Assembly: GCA_965248135.1 (NCBI GenBank)
Contig: CBDFIN010000012.1
Coordinates: forward strand, 1,984,001-2,048,000
DNA: 64,000 nt
Reading direction: 5' to 3'
From: SZUA-100 sp965248135
GTDB lineage: Bacteria; Pseudomonadota; Alphaproteobacteria; Rhizobiales; Rhizobiaceae
The notes below the pieces were generated by a model. It saw only the letters and a list, made by a program, of their open reading frames with translations. It was not told where the DNA came from and did no database searches. Of the stretch, positions 1 through 9,299 are shown piece after piece (the first letter of the stretch is position 1; each line of letters opens with the position of its first letter). A program made the translations under genes and the position numbers.

Positions 1-1848
1 GCACTGGCTGATGCAGATGTTGTGGTTGAAGAAAAAATCACTTATCAGCGTGTTCACCCTTGTCCGTTAGAAACATGTGGTTGCGTCGCCTCGATGGACA
101 AAATAAATGGCAAATTGACGCTCTGGGGAACATTTCAGGCGCCGCACGCAGTTCGTACAGTCGCGTCGTTGATTACCAACATCGCCGAGCATAATATTCG
201 CGTTATCTCACCAGATATTGGTGGTGGTTTTGGCAACAAAGTGGGCGTGTATCCTGGATATATCTGTGCGGTCGTCGCATCCATTGTAACCGGCGCTCCG
301 GTTAAATGGGTTGAGGACAGAATTGATAATCTTACCGCGACCGCGTTTGCCCGCGACTACCACATGACGGGCAAAATATCAGCGACAAAGGACGGCAAGA
401 TTACCGGTCTTTGGGCGCATGTACTGGCTGATCACGGGGCTTTTGATGCTTGCGCCGATCCAACCAAATTTCCCGCTGGCTTTTTTAGCATTGTAACCGG
501 TGCTTACGATTTTCCGACCGCCTATGTGGGTGTTGATGGTGTTTATACCAACAAAGCACCCGGTGGTGTTGCTTATCGATGTTCCTTTAGAGTGACAGAA
601 GCCGCCTATCTGATTGAGCGAATGATGGATATTCTGGCTCTAAAACTGGGTATGGACCCGGCGGAATTACGGGCAAAGAACTTTATCAAAAAAGAACAGT
701 TTCCCTATAATTCTGCACTGGGATGGGAATATGATTCCGGTGATTACCATACCGCATTGGATCAGGCGCTGAAAACCGTTGATTACAAAGCGCTACGTGC
801 TGAGCAGACAGAAAACCGGGCCGCTTTTGATCGTGGTGAAACACGCTCGCTGATGGGGATTGGGATTGCCTTTTTCACTGAAATTGTTGGCGCCGGGCCG
901 GTTAAAAACTGCGACATTCTTGGTCTTGGCATGTTTGATTCCTGTGAAATCAGGATACATCCAACTGGCTCTGCTGTGGCCCGTCTTGGGACCATCAGTC
1001 AGGGGCAGGGGCATGCCACAACCTTCCCTCAGATTCTTGCATCAGAGATTGGAATCCCTGCAGAAGATATCACTCTGGAAGAAGGGGATACAGATACAGC
1101 ACCCTACGGTCTTGGTACCTATGGGTCCCGCTCAACTCCGGTTGCAGGAGCGGCAGCAGCGATGGCTGGGCGGAAAATCCGGGCAAAAGCCCAGATGATC
1201 GCAGCTTATCTTCTGGAGGTGCATGATGGCGATTTGGAATGGGATGTTGACCGTTTTCAGATCAAGGGAAATCCAGAGGCACACAAAACTATGAAAGAAA
1301 TTGCCTTTGCCTCATATAATCAGGCAATTCCCGGACTTGAACCGGGTCTTGAAGCGGTTTCCTATTATGATCCGCCAAATATGACCTATCCATTTGGTGC
1401 ATATATTGGCGTTGTGGATGTAGATGTTGATACAGGCGTAGTAGGCATTCGCCGGTTTTACGCTCTTGATGACTGTGGCACCCGCATCAACCCAATGATC
1501 ATCGAAGGACAAGTGCACGGCGGATTGACAGAAGCGCTCGCCATAGCTTTGGGGCAGATTATCTCGTATGATGAGGTTGGCAATGTTTCCGGCGGTTCTT
1601 TGATGGATTTCTTCTTGCCAACTGCAGTGGAAACGCCAAATTGGGAAACCGATTTTACCGTGACACCAAGTCCTCACCACCCAATCGGTGCAAAAGGGGT
1701 CGGCGAAAGCCCGAATGTTGGCGGCGTACCGGCTCTGTCTAACGCGGTTAATGATGCGTTTGCCCACAAGGGTTTAACCCATACTCAAATGCCCCACGAC
1801 CACTCACGGATTTGGCAAGTTGCTCAGAAGCTAGGCTTAACAGGATAA
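1..1848 (+). CDS. coxL: Aerobic CO dehydrogenase large subunit, form I (5' end missing)
   Basis: Molybdenum-binding subunit of aerobic carbon monoxide dehydrogenase. It oxidises CO to CO2 and passes electrons through the FeS subunit CoxS and the FAD subunit CoxM to the respiratory chain. The reading frame is open from base 1, so the window starts inside the gene; 615 codons are visible where the family has about 800. The active-site loop AYRCSFR is encoded at 571-591 and marks form I, the true CO-oxidising type (form II has AYRGAGR). The cofactor-binding stretch GAKGVGESP lies at 1687-1713. It is followed by coxDEFG on the same strand, the usual cox order. coxM and coxS presumably lie upstream, outside the window. 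Confidence 0.95.
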   Translation, partial: ALADADVVVEEKITYQRVHPCPLETCGCVASMDKINGKLTLWGTFQAPHAVRTVASLITNIAEHNIRVISPDIGGGFGNKVGVYPGYICAVVASIVTGAPVKWVEDRIDNLTATAFARDYHMTGKISATKDGKITGLWAHVLADHGAFDACADPTKFPAGFFSIVTGAYDFPTAYVGVDGVYTNKAPGGVAYRCSFRVTEAAYLIERMMDILALKLGMDPAELRAKNFIKKEQFPYNSALGWEYDSGDYHTALDQALKTVDYKALRAEQTENRAAFDRGETRSLMGIGIAFFTEIVGAGPVKNCDILGLGMFDSCEIRIHPTGSAVARLGTISQGQGHATTFPQILASEIGIPAEDITLEEGDTDTAPYGLGTYGSRSTPVAGAAAAMAGRKIRAKAQMIAAYLLEVHDGDLEWDVDRFQIKGNPEAHKTMKEIAFASYNQAIPGLEPGLEAVSYYDPPNMTYPFGAYIGVVDVDVDTGVVGIRRFYALDDCGTRINPMIIEGQVHGGLTEALAIALGQIISYDEVGNVSGGSLMDFFLPTAVETPNWETDFTVTPSPHHPIGAKGVGESPNVGGVPALSNAVNDAFAHKGLTHTQMPHDHSRIWQVAQKLGLTG

Positions 1849-1854
1849 CCGGTC

Positions 1855-1890
1855 CGGGTGCCGACGGAACCGCCATCGGCACCCGTTTTT
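1855..1890 (+). terminator. Rho-independent terminator or attenuator between coxL and coxD
   Basis: A perfect 10-bp stem, CGGGTGCCGA at 1855-1864 pairing with TCGGCACCCG at 1876-1885, is followed directly by TTTTT. It starts 6 bases after the coxL stop and ends 19 bases before the coxD start. Inference: it lowers readthrough so that the structural subunits are made in excess over the maturation proteins. Confidence 0.8.
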
Positions 1891-1909
1891 GTTTCGACGA
1901 GGGACTATA

Positions 1910-2785
1910 ATGCAATCACTAGATATCAAGTCGCGTCTTGCAAAAATAGATTATATTGCCGATGACAACTTGGAGACCGCATTGCAGCTTGCATTAAATC
2001 TTGGCCGTCCCTTATTGCTTGAGGGAGAGGCTGGGGTTGGCAAGACAGAAATTGCCAGGTCACTGGCAACAATCATGGATACCAATCTCATTCGGCTGCA
2101 ATGCTATGAAGGACTGGATGCAGCGTCAGCCATTTATGAGTGGAATTACCAACGCCAATTGTTGTCGATCAAGGCGTCAGAGTCTTTTGCAAGCAATGCA
2201 AAAGAGCTGGAAGATCATATTTTTTCTGTGAACTTCTTGCTGGAACGGCCGTTATTACAGGCCATTCGTCAAGAAAAATCACCGGTCTTATTAATTGATG
2301 AAATTGACCGCGCGGATATGGAATTCGAGGCCTACCTACTAGAAATACTTTCAGAATTTCAAATCACCGTGCCTGAACTTGGAACGATCAAGGCAACCAC
2401 GATCCCCCATGTCGTATTGACTTCCAACGGAACACGGGAATTGTCGGACGCGTTGCGCCGCCGCTGCTTGTATTCTTATATTGATTTTCCAAGTTTGGAG
2501 CGCGAATTAGAGATCATCTTGGCTCGCTTACCAAAGATTGAGAAAGAATTTGCAACCCAGATTGCCCGGTTTGTCCAGGAGCTTCGCAAAGAGGAATTGG
2601 AGAAAGTCCCCGGTATCGCCGAGACGCTTGACTGGGCCGCCGCATTGGCCAGTATTGATATAGGCGACCTGACTGGCGATATCAGGCAGATACAGTCTAC
2701 GCTCATCTGTTTATTGAAAACAGAGGCTGATTTGAAATCAGTCAGCAACGAAGTAACGAGCCGACTTGCAGGTAAGGCAGCCTGA
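1910..2785 (+). CDS. coxD: CoxD, MoxR-type AAA+ ATPase for CO dehydrogenase maturation
   Basis: AAA+ chaperone of the MoxR class. In studied CO oxidisers CoxD is needed to build the [CuSMoO2] active site, working with the VWA protein CoxE. Visible motifs are Walker A GEAGVGKTE, Walker B LLIDEIDRAD and an arginine-rich segment LRRRCLYSYI. The ATG at 1910 was chosen because GAGG lies 8 bases upstream; a TTG at 1889 is in frame but lies inside the terminator T-run. The product is 291 residues, normal for the family. coxE begins at the next base after its stop. Confidence 0.93.
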   Translation: MQSLDIKSRLAKIDYIADDNLETALQLALNLGRPLLLEGEAGVGKTEIARSLATIMDTNLIRLQCYEGLDAASAIYEWNYQRQLLSIKASESFASNAKELEDHIFSVNFLLERPLLQAIRQEKSPVLLIDEIDRADMEFEAYLLEILSEFQITVPELGTIKATTIPHVVLTSNGTRELSDALRRRCLYSYIDFPSLERELEIILARLPKIEKEFATQIARFVQELRKEELEKVPGIAETLDWAAALASIDIGDLTGDIRQIQSTLICLLKTEADLKSVSNEVTSRLAGKAA

Positions 2786-3997
2786 ATGACCCCGACAATC
2801 GCCCAAAACAACCTTGCAGAAAATCTGTTTGATGCTAATCCGTTAACCGCCCGGATGATTGGTTTTGTCGACCATCTAAGGCTGAATGGCTTTGTGCTGG
2901 GACCGGCAGAAACCCAAAGTGTTGTCACCACGATAGCACAAACCACCGGCAGTCGTAATCTGGACCGGCAGAAACTAAAAATCCTACTCACAAGCAGACG
3001 TGAGGAATGGGATAGTTTTGACACGCTTTTTGAAGCCTATTGGACCAAAGGCGGGAAAACCAGAAATCAATTGCAACCTTCGGATTCTATTGTAAGAACG
3101 ACACCAAAATTGCCCAAGGCCTGGCGCGATCATTTAGACAAAGAAAATAGAGGAAGTGCCAAACACGCGCCCCAGATTGAGAGTGAGAGCGAGGATGAGA
3201 ACCCCGATGGACATGCATCTGGCCTTCTGATTGCCTCTGAAAGGCAGTCGATTGAAAAAACGGATTTTCGTCAATTCGTTAATGCTGAGGAAGTGGCAAA
3301 TTGTGAAAAACTTGCCTACAAACTAGCAAAGACCATTCGGTATCGTCAGTCTCGCCGGCAACGTATAGCCAGCAAAGGTAAAAGGCTTGATTTGCGGCGA
3401 ACAATACGGACAAATTTGAATCACGGTGGCGACCCGATTGAACTACGCTTCAAGTCGGTACCGGAACGCCCGAGCAGAATTGTCGTATTTCTTGATGTGT
3501 CGGGCTCAATGAAGCACTACAGCCGGTTTTTTCTGCTGTTTGTCAAAGGTCTGGTTTGTCGCTGGGCTGAAACCGATGCCTTTCTGTTTCATACGAAGTT
3601 GATCCATGTGACAGATACATTGCGCGACAAAAACTCTCTCAAAGCGATGACAAAACTGACCCTGATGGCTGACGGTTTTGGTGGCGGCACCCATATCGGT
3701 AAATGCCTGCACCGTTTTAATGCTGACTATGCGAAAAAAGCTATCAACAATCGAACTGTTGTCATCATTTTTAGCGATGGTTATGCGGTTGAGCCAAAAG
3801 AGGAAATGGTTGCGGAACTCAAACGCTTAAAAAAACGAGCCAACCGTTTGGTTTGGCTCAACCCGTTGCTGGGTTGGAAAAATTACGAGCCGGTAACCGC
3901 AGCAATGGAAGCTGCCATGCCACATATTGATTTGTTTGCAGCCGCCAACACGCTTGAATCTCTTGCTGCTATTGAAGCTGACCTGACGCGGTTATGA
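2786..3997 (+). CDS. coxE: CoxE, von Willebrand A domain protein for CO dehydrogenase maturation
   Basis: VWA-containing protein of the CoxE family, 403 residues. The metal-ion-dependent adhesion site DVSGSMKHYS is near residue 238 and a second VWA element, VVIIFSDGYAVE, is near residue 327. A charged, poorly ordered stretch (residues about 100-160) precedes the VWA domain. Family knowledge: MoxR ATPases and VWA proteins form pairs that remodel a client, here CO dehydrogenase. The start codon directly abuts the coxD stop, and coxF follows after 3 bases, so the genes are very likely co-translated. Confidence 0.92.
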   Translation: MTPTIAQNNLAENLFDANPLTARMIGFVDHLRLNGFVLGPAETQSVVTTIAQTTGSRNLDRQKLKILLTSRREEWDSFDTLFEAYWTKGGKTRNQLQPSDSIVRTTPKLPKAWRDHLDKENRGSAKHAPQIESESEDENPDGHASGLLIASERQSIEKTDFRQFVNAEEVANCEKLAYKLAKTIRYRQSRRQRIASKGKRLDLRRTIRTNLNHGGDPIELRFKSVPERPSRIVVFLDVSGSMKHYSRFFLLFVKGLVCRWAETDAFLFHTKLIHVTDTLRDKNSLKAMTKLTLMADGFGGGTHIGKCLHRFNADYAKKAINNRTVVIIFSDGYAVEPKEEMVAELKRLKKRANRLVWLNPLLGWKNYEPVTAAMEAAMPHIDLFAAANTLESLAAIEADLTRL

Positions 3998-4000
3998 AAG

Positions 4001-4828
4001 ATGAGCATGACCACAGCCAATAAAGTATTTGAACTCATAGAACGATTGAGGTGCGAAGGCGAAAGATTTTGCGTTGTCACGATCATACGAACAGCAGACT
4101 CGACCTCAGCCAGACCAGGTGCAAAAGCAGTCATTACGCTCGATGGTGATTTGCATGGGTTTGTTGGCGGTGGTTGCGTTACAGGAGCAGTGCGCCGGGG
4201 TGCGCTCGAATGCCTGGAAACTAACGATCCAAAAATGATCCGCATTATGCCAAAAGACAGTGTTGTGTCAGCTGTTGATGTTGATGGCGTACAATTGCAC
4301 AAATCAAGTTGCCCCAGTGGCGGAACCATTGAGGTATTTTTAGAACCAATGCAGGCACCGCGCACTTTGCTGATTTGTGGTGCTTCACCTATTGCGCAAG
4401 CCATATTGCCTTTTGCGAAGGGACTTGGTTACAGCGTTGTGGTTGCGGCTCTTCCAGAAGATCAGGAAAAAATAACAGGCGCAGCCAAATACCTTGACGA
4501 TTTTCAGATTGATGAATTGAAGCTTTCTAAAAATGATGCGGCAATTGTAGCTACTCAAGGAAAGCGGGATCGTGATGCGCTGCGTGCCGTCATCAATTCG
4601 GATGCTGGATATATAGGAATGGTGTGCAGCCGCAGAAAACTTGCTTCCTTAAAGAACGCCATAATTGGCGAAACACAATCGACCAGTCATGGTTTTGCAA
4701 GATTGCACGCTCCAGCTGGTCTCAATATCGGAGCTGTTGGCCCGGAAGAACTTGCCATGGCGGTCACAAGCGAAATTATTGCCCATCATCGTCAATATCT
4801 CATGCAAGGCAATAAAATATCCGCCTAA
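4001..4828 (+). CDS. coxF: CoxF, XdhC-family molybdoenzyme maturation factor
   Basis: XdhC/CoxF family protein of 275 residues. Relatives bind molybdenum cofactor and help its sulfuration or insertion into xanthine- and CO-dehydrogenases. The N-terminal XdhC domain contains GFVGGGCVTGAVRRGALEC and a conserved SCPSGG; the C-terminal Rossmann part contains LLICGASPIAQAI and the XdhC-type YIGMVCSRRKL. An alternative in-frame ATG lies 6 bases downstream. Its place between coxE and coxG supports a role in loading the CoxL active site. Confidence 0.9.
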   Translation: MSMTTANKVFELIERLRCEGERFCVVTIIRTADSTSARPGAKAVITLDGDLHGFVGGGCVTGAVRRGALECLETNDPKMIRIMPKDSVVSAVDVDGVQLHKSSCPSGGTIEVFLEPMQAPRTLLICGASPIAQAILPFAKGLGYSVVVAALPEDQEKITGAAKYLDDFQIDELKLSKNDAAIVATQGKRDRDALRAVINSDAGYIGMVCSRRKLASLKNAIIGETQSTSHGFARLHAPAGLNIGAVGPEELAMAVTSEIIAHHRQYLMQGNKISA

Positions 4829-4868
4829 TCGTAGAAAAATTCAATCAAATAAATAGTGGAGTACCAAG

Positions 4869-5444
4869 GTGAAACTAGTTGGTGAACAGTCTATCAATGC
4901 GCCTCGCGAAGCTGTATACGCTGCGCTTAATGACACTGAAATATTGCAACAATCGATCCCCGGATGCGAAGAAATAATCAAACTTTCCGACACTGAAATG
5001 ACGTCAATTGTCGCATTGAAAGTTGGTCCGGTAAAAGCAAAATTCAAAGGCTCGGTTCAGCTTTCAAACCTCAACCCACCTGAGAGCTACACGATCTCGG
5101 GCGAAGGAAAGGGTGGGCCAGCGGGCAGCGCCAAAGGTGGAGCTGATGTGAAACTCGTGAAGGATGGCCAAAACACCATACTTCAATACGATGTGTCCGC
5201 CAATGTGATGGGTAAATTTGCACAACTTGGGAACCGCTTGATTGACTCAACGGCCAAAAAACTGGCCAGTCAGTTTTTTGAGAAGTTTGGCGAAATTGTA
5301 GAAGCACAATCAGGCGAAGTTGAAGAAACAAGCAATGTCGAACCTGACATCACTAATTCAGAAAGCACCTTATTTGGAAAGCCTGTATTTTGGATTGCAT
5401 TGGCAGCGATAGCTGCCGCGATCATTGCCAGCCAGCTATTATAG
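4869..5444 (+). CDS. coxG: CoxG, SRPBCC-fold membrane anchor of CO dehydrogenase
   Basis: CoxG family protein of 191 residues. An N-terminal SRPBCC (START-like) domain of about 150 residues has the family opening MKLVGEQSINAPREAVYAAL. It is followed by an acidic linker and a single C-terminal transmembrane helix (WIALAAIAAAIIASQLL). In studied CO oxidisers CoxG helps recruit CO dehydrogenase to the membrane. The start is GTG at 4869 with GGAG at 4858-4861. The stop is only 9 bases before the left inverted repeat of an IS30 element, so anything that used to follow in the operon has been displaced or lost. Confidence 0.92.
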   Translation: MKLVGEQSINAPREAVYAALNDTEILQQSIPGCEEIIKLSDTEMTSIVALKVGPVKAKFKGSVQLSNLNPPESYTISGEGKGGPAGSAKGGADVKLVKDGQNTILQYDVSANVMGKFAQLGNRLIDSTAKKLASQFFEKFGEIVEAQSGEVEETSNVEPDITNSESTLFGKPVFWIALAAIAAAIIASQLL

Positions 5445-5453
5445 ATTCCCCGG

Positions 5454-6657
5454 TTCAACTCCGAAACGCAACATTTGTTTGCTGATGGAATATGATTTTT
5501 GTTTGCGGATTTGGTGGGCGGGGTCAAGGGCATTGTCGCGTAGCGATGCGCAGCACCCTTGAGGCCGACCGGAAAATCCGCAAAACTCGTCAAACCATTC
5601 CATTATGCCTTTGATTATTTAGCCAGATGGCTGCAATCCTCGTATGGGACACCACATCTCACGGAGGATATTATGCCCAAAGGACATCACCATCTGGCCT
5701 ATGATCAAAGATGCCAGATTTACACACTTTTGCAAACCGGTCTCTGCCGCGCCCAAATTGCCCGCCAGATTGGCGTTGAGCGTTCGACTATCACCCGAGA
5801 GTTGCAGCGCAACAAGGGCAAATGTGGTTATCGCTTTAAACAAGCGCATGACAAGGCGTGTGAGCGGCGCAAAAAGGCCTCTTGTGTGCCGCGTAAAATG
5901 ACCGTTGAGCGCGTCGAACTCATTGAAAGCCTGCTGACGAAATGGCAGTGGAGCCCCGATCAGATCAGCGGCTGGCTGGCTCGAAACGGGCTCTTCGTCT
6001 CACACGAGTGGATTTACCGCCACATCTGGGCGGACAAAAAAAAGGGTGGCAAATTATGGACTTGCCTGCGCCATCGCGGCAAAAAATACAATCGACGCGG
6101 CACGAAAACAGCCGGTCGCGGCCTCATTCCAGGGCGGGTTGACATTGAGGAACGTCCCGAAATCGTCGAAACCAAAAGCCGTGTTGGCGACTGGGAGGGC
6201 GATACTATCATCGGCAAAAACCACAAGGGTGCCATTCTTTCTCATGTCGATCGAAAATCAAAATACACCAAGCTGGTTCTGTTACGCGACAAATCAAAGG
6301 ACAGCGTGCAAAAGGCCTGCGGCAAGACGCTTTCAAAGCTCAAAGCGTTCATCAAAACCATCACGTATGACAATGGCAAAGAATTCGCCGGGCACAAAAA
6401 GATCGCCAAAATATTGCAATGCGACATCTATTTCGCCAAGCCCTATCACTCATGGCAGCGCGGCCTCAACGAACATACCAACGGTCTTGTTCGCCAATAC
6501 TTCCCAAAGGGTACCGATTTCACTAAGCTGACAAAAGCCGAAGTTCAGATCGTCGAAGACAAGCTGAACCAACGTCCAAGAAAATGTCTCGAATACAAAA
6601 CCCCATATGAGGCCTTTTCAAAGGAATGTGAGCAAAATGTTGCATTTCAATGTTGAA
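5454..6657 (+). mobile_element. IS30-family insertion sequence, 1204 bp
   Basis: Ends are 22-bp imperfect inverted repeats: the left end at 5454-5475 begins TTCAACTCCGAAACGC, and the right end at 6636-6657 reads AATGTTGCATTTCAATGTTG then AA. They match at 18 of 22 positions. One transposase gene fills the element and its stop codon lies inside the right repeat. The right end is followed by a second partial copy of itself. Left neighbour is coxG, right neighbour is the 3'-truncated caspase-like gene, so a deletion or rearrangement accompanied this insertion. Confidence 0.88.
5673..6656 (+). CDS. IS30-family DDE transposase
   Basis: 327-residue transposase. It has an N-terminal helix-turn-helix (AQIARQIGVERSTITRELQR) and a C-terminal DDE catalytic core: GDWEGDTIIG carries the first Asp, TYDNGKEFAGH the second, and the NEHTNGLVRQYFPKGTDF region the Glu. 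ATG 5673 was chosen over upstream in-frame starts because GGAGG lies 6-10 bases before it and the protein then has the family's usual length. No frameshift or stop is seen, so the enzyme may be active. Confidence 0.93.
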   Translation: MPKGHHHLAYDQRCQIYTLLQTGLCRAQIARQIGVERSTITRELQRNKGKCGYRFKQAHDKACERRKKASCVPRKMTVERVELIESLLTKWQWSPDQISGWLARNGLFVSHEWIYRHIWADKKKGGKLWTCLRHRGKKYNRRGTKTAGRGLIPGRVDIEERPEIVETKSRVGDWEGDTIIGKNHKGAILSHVDRKSKYTKLVLLRDKSKDSVQKACGKTLSKLKAFIKTITYDNGKEFAGHKKIAKILQCDIYFAKPYHSWQRGLNEHTNGLVRQYFPKGTDFTKLTKAEVQIVEDKLNQRPRKCLEYKTPYEAFSKECEQNVAFQC

Positions 6658-6687
6658 GGGGCGTTGCATTTCAATGTTGAAGGGGCG
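6640..6687. repeat. 24-bp tandem duplication of the IS30 right end
   Basis: Two perfect adjacent copies of a 24-bp unit (6640-6663 and 6664-6687), each starting TTGCATTTCAATGTTGAAGG and ending GGCG. The first copy contains the outer 18 bases of the IS30 right inverted repeat plus 6 flanking bases. On the minus strand the unit reads RPFNIEMQ twice and fuses in frame to the interrupted caspase-like gene. Possible origins are replication slippage or a trace of an IS30 end-to-end intermediate. Confidence 0.9.
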
Positions 6688-8097
6688 ATATTTATCATCA
6701 GGCGAAAACACCATATCCCTTGTACCTATACTTTTTTCTATGAGTTTTTGAGTAATTTTGGCTTTGCTGAGGTCCCACAAATAGACAGTATTAATGGCTC
6801 TTATCGCTAATAATTTTCCGTTGCGAGAAAAAAGGACCTGTTGGATGGCAGGACGACCTTCAACATCTATCGTTTCCAGTAATTCTTTGGTCTGCGAATC
6901 CCAAATTTTAACCGTTCTGTCATGTGACCCACTTGCAATCAACAGATTATTTGGAGAATAAGAAACCGTTGAAACTGGTTTAGTATGACCAGAATAAATT
7001 CCGGGAGAAATTAGCTTGGGTGCAATTCGTTCTATTTTTTTAACTGTTGGTATATCAGCGTGACTCACCACTACATTAGGTTTTTTATCACGAACTATAC
7101 TATTTTGGTTTGCTTCTAATTGCTCTAAGTTGTTGGTTGCCTCATCTGGGTAGAAAATGATTGCTGCAATCGATGCGAGCACGACCAACATGCCAGTCAT
7201 AGAAGCGAACCATGCCCTAAATGCTCTAGCAAGCTCTGGTTTTTCCGCTTCTAATTCGGGGCGCTCCACTTCTTTTTCAAAAGGTGTTTGATTTGCAAGC
7301 AAAAATATTTCAGTTTTGCTCGGCTCTTCTTGTTCACGAAAAAATACGAGTTCTCCTTCTGGTTCACCACCACAGTTTTTGAGATTACGACATCTTGGTG
7401 TTTGGCCAGTCTTTTTGTTTACATCACGGTACAAGGATTTGAAGAGCTCTGATGTTTTGAAATTAGGCTTATCGTTTTGATCAAAAGCCTTAAGGAGGTG
7501 ATACGTGAACGTTGATAAGCCAAGCTCTCCGACATCATCAGTCACCTCAAGAGCTCCACTGGTTATTGCCTGCCTACTTGGCTTAGAATAAGCTTCTTCT
7601 AAAAAATTGTCGTACCTAACACTCCCTTCTACTGCACCACCTGAAAAGCAGGAGTCACAAATGAATAGTATATGGCGCGCCTGTATGGAATTGAATGAGC
7701 GCTCTAAATCTTCAAAATATATTAAATTGGAATCGTTGTCTTCTGATGAGTTGTATGGCGCAATAAATGCACGATCATCTTTATTTTCATACCCACCATG
7801 CCCAGAAAAATAGAAGACAAGAGTGTCATCATTACACAGTTCTCTTTCTCCTCCTTCTTTGTACTGGTTGAGGCTTCGGTTTATGTTCTCATCGGTTGCC
7901 AACTCATCGAATAATTCTTTGTCAATATTACCATCTAAAAACCCGTATTTGTCTTGGAGAATTTTGCAAAAAGCATTTACTCCTTTTTTAGAACTTTTTA
8001 AGTTTGGCTTGAAATCATATCTATCAATCCCGATGGCCAGAATATGCGCAGAACCTGCGGGTTTTAATTCGATTGTTTGCTGATTGGTGGATTTCAT
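6688..8097 (-). pseudogene. Caspase-like (peptidase C14) protein with WD40 repeats, 3' end lost to IS30
   Basis: The first 470 codons are intact. Residues about 15-270 form a caspase-like domain with the catalytic dyad His100 in FYFSGHGGY and Cys150 in FICDSCFSGG. A predicted membrane helix follows (MLVVLASIAAIIFY, about residue 330), then WD40 blades starting with SGHTKPVSTVSYSPN and SHDRTVKIWD. The frame is cut in a WD40 blade after FSPDDKY and runs into IS30 sequence, so the rest of the propeller is missing. ATG 8097 is preferred to a TTG at 8166. Bacterial caspase/WD40 proteins are suspected effectors in regulated cell death or defence; that role is inference here. It is divergent from the gene at 8215. 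Confidence 0.85.
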
Positions 8098-8214
8098 GAA
8101 GCCCTGTGTTCTTCTTTTGTTTACGGCAGAGTTCTGACGCTTTCTCACTTTAGATAACAATGGCAAACTCTGCCTTATTGTTCAATAAAGAGGTTGTAGA
8201 GAAAGGAAAACCCA

Positions 8215-9243
8215 ATGGCTAATAATTTTGTTAAACCGTTGAGTAATAGAATCACAGAAACTGAAGTCAAAAAAAGCACCGACCGAGAAGTAAAAGGAAA
8301 AAATCCCGAATTTGAGCAAACAATTATGTTTTTGTTCCAAATGAAAATTTTTGATTGCGAATATGACAAGCGTGCTTATCGTATTCGCCATGTAGCCGGT
8401 CTAATTTACGGCAATCATGGTGAAAATGAGTACACAACATCCATGGTCGAGCAAAATAAGACTACTCAAACATATGGTGAGAGGCGTGTTAATAGCCAGT
8501 GTTTGGGTAGGAGGGCTTTTACGAAACGAGAAGCTCGAACTTGGCATGATTGGTTTCGTTTTGCCTGCGGCGATGACTGTGCTGCTGCGTTCTCACCAGA
8601 AGAGTTTGTACGCACTCCAATTGCCACAATTATGAATAAAATTATTGAAAATAATTTGGTATTTCCATGGAACAAGTTAAATCCTGTAGAAGCTCTGCGG
8701 ATGATTGAAATAAACCAACCCGAAATGAAAAATAGGCCTTTCATAACCATAGAGCAGTCAAAAAACAAAAAATTCACCCAAACACGCTCCCTTCCGCCAA
8801 CTCAGTTTAGACATGTAGATGATCTAGACACCTATAAAATTGGTGCTAACTTTCGCTTGGTTGTAGACGGTCTTAAAAAAAATGATGATTTCATTGTCAT
8901 AGAGTTTTCGCATAAACCAAGTGTTTCCCCTGAAACGAACGAATCAGTACAAGGGCTCGTTATGCCGTTTACTAAACGAAACGGTGCAAACGGTTATGTC
9001 ATCAGGGAAGATGGGGAGGATGAACTAGAATTCGGGCTGCTTGGTTTGCTGGATGGAGGGTTTGGTTTTTGTTTGATTTCATATCCAAATCATTACGATG
9101 CATTTGAATTGTTTGGTTTAAATAATGGAGGAGATTTGATGAGCGAAAGTGAAATGCAGCAATTCACCAAATCGCTACAAAAGAAAACTCATCATGATCC
9201 TAACATCTCGATCCATTTGGCTGAGTATCAGTTATCAGCCTAA
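8215..9243 (+). CDS. Unknown protein divergent from the caspase-like gene
   Basis: 342-residue soluble protein that I do not recognise; no signal peptide or membrane helix is evident. AAAGGA lies 8-13 bases before the ATG. It is rich in charged residues. The C-terminal part (about residues 200-330, from TYKIGANFRLVVDGL) has the look of a beta-rich domain like those found beside bacterial caspases, but that is a weak impression. Only 117 bp separate it from the divergent caspase-like gene, so a shared regulatory region is likely. AT content is higher than in the cox genes. An IS66 element lies 40 bp downstream. Confidence 0.75.
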   Translation: MANNFVKPLSNRITETEVKKSTDREVKGKNPEFEQTIMFLFQMKIFDCEYDKRAYRIRHVAGLIYGNHGENEYTTSMVEQNKTTQTYGERRVNSQCLGRRAFTKREARTWHDWFRFACGDDCAAAFSPEEFVRTPIATIMNKIIENNLVFPWNKLNPVEALRMIEINQPEMKNRPFITIEQSKNKKFTQTRSLPPTQFRHVDDLDTYKIGANFRLVVDGLKKNDDFIVIEFSHKPSVSPETNESVQGLVMPFTKRNGANGYVIREDGEDELEFGLLGLLDGGFGFCLISYPNHYDAFELFGLNNGGDLMSESEMQQFTKSLQKKTHHDPNISIHLAEYQLSA

Positions 9244-9299
9244 AAACTACGAGATTTGATAGCAGCGAGTTGCCGCAAACAAAGTAAGCGATGCACCGA

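Noticed and set aside
6523..6687. C-terminal end of the caspase-like frame after FSPDDKY
   Set aside because: These codons are IS30 sequence read backwards, not part of the original gene.
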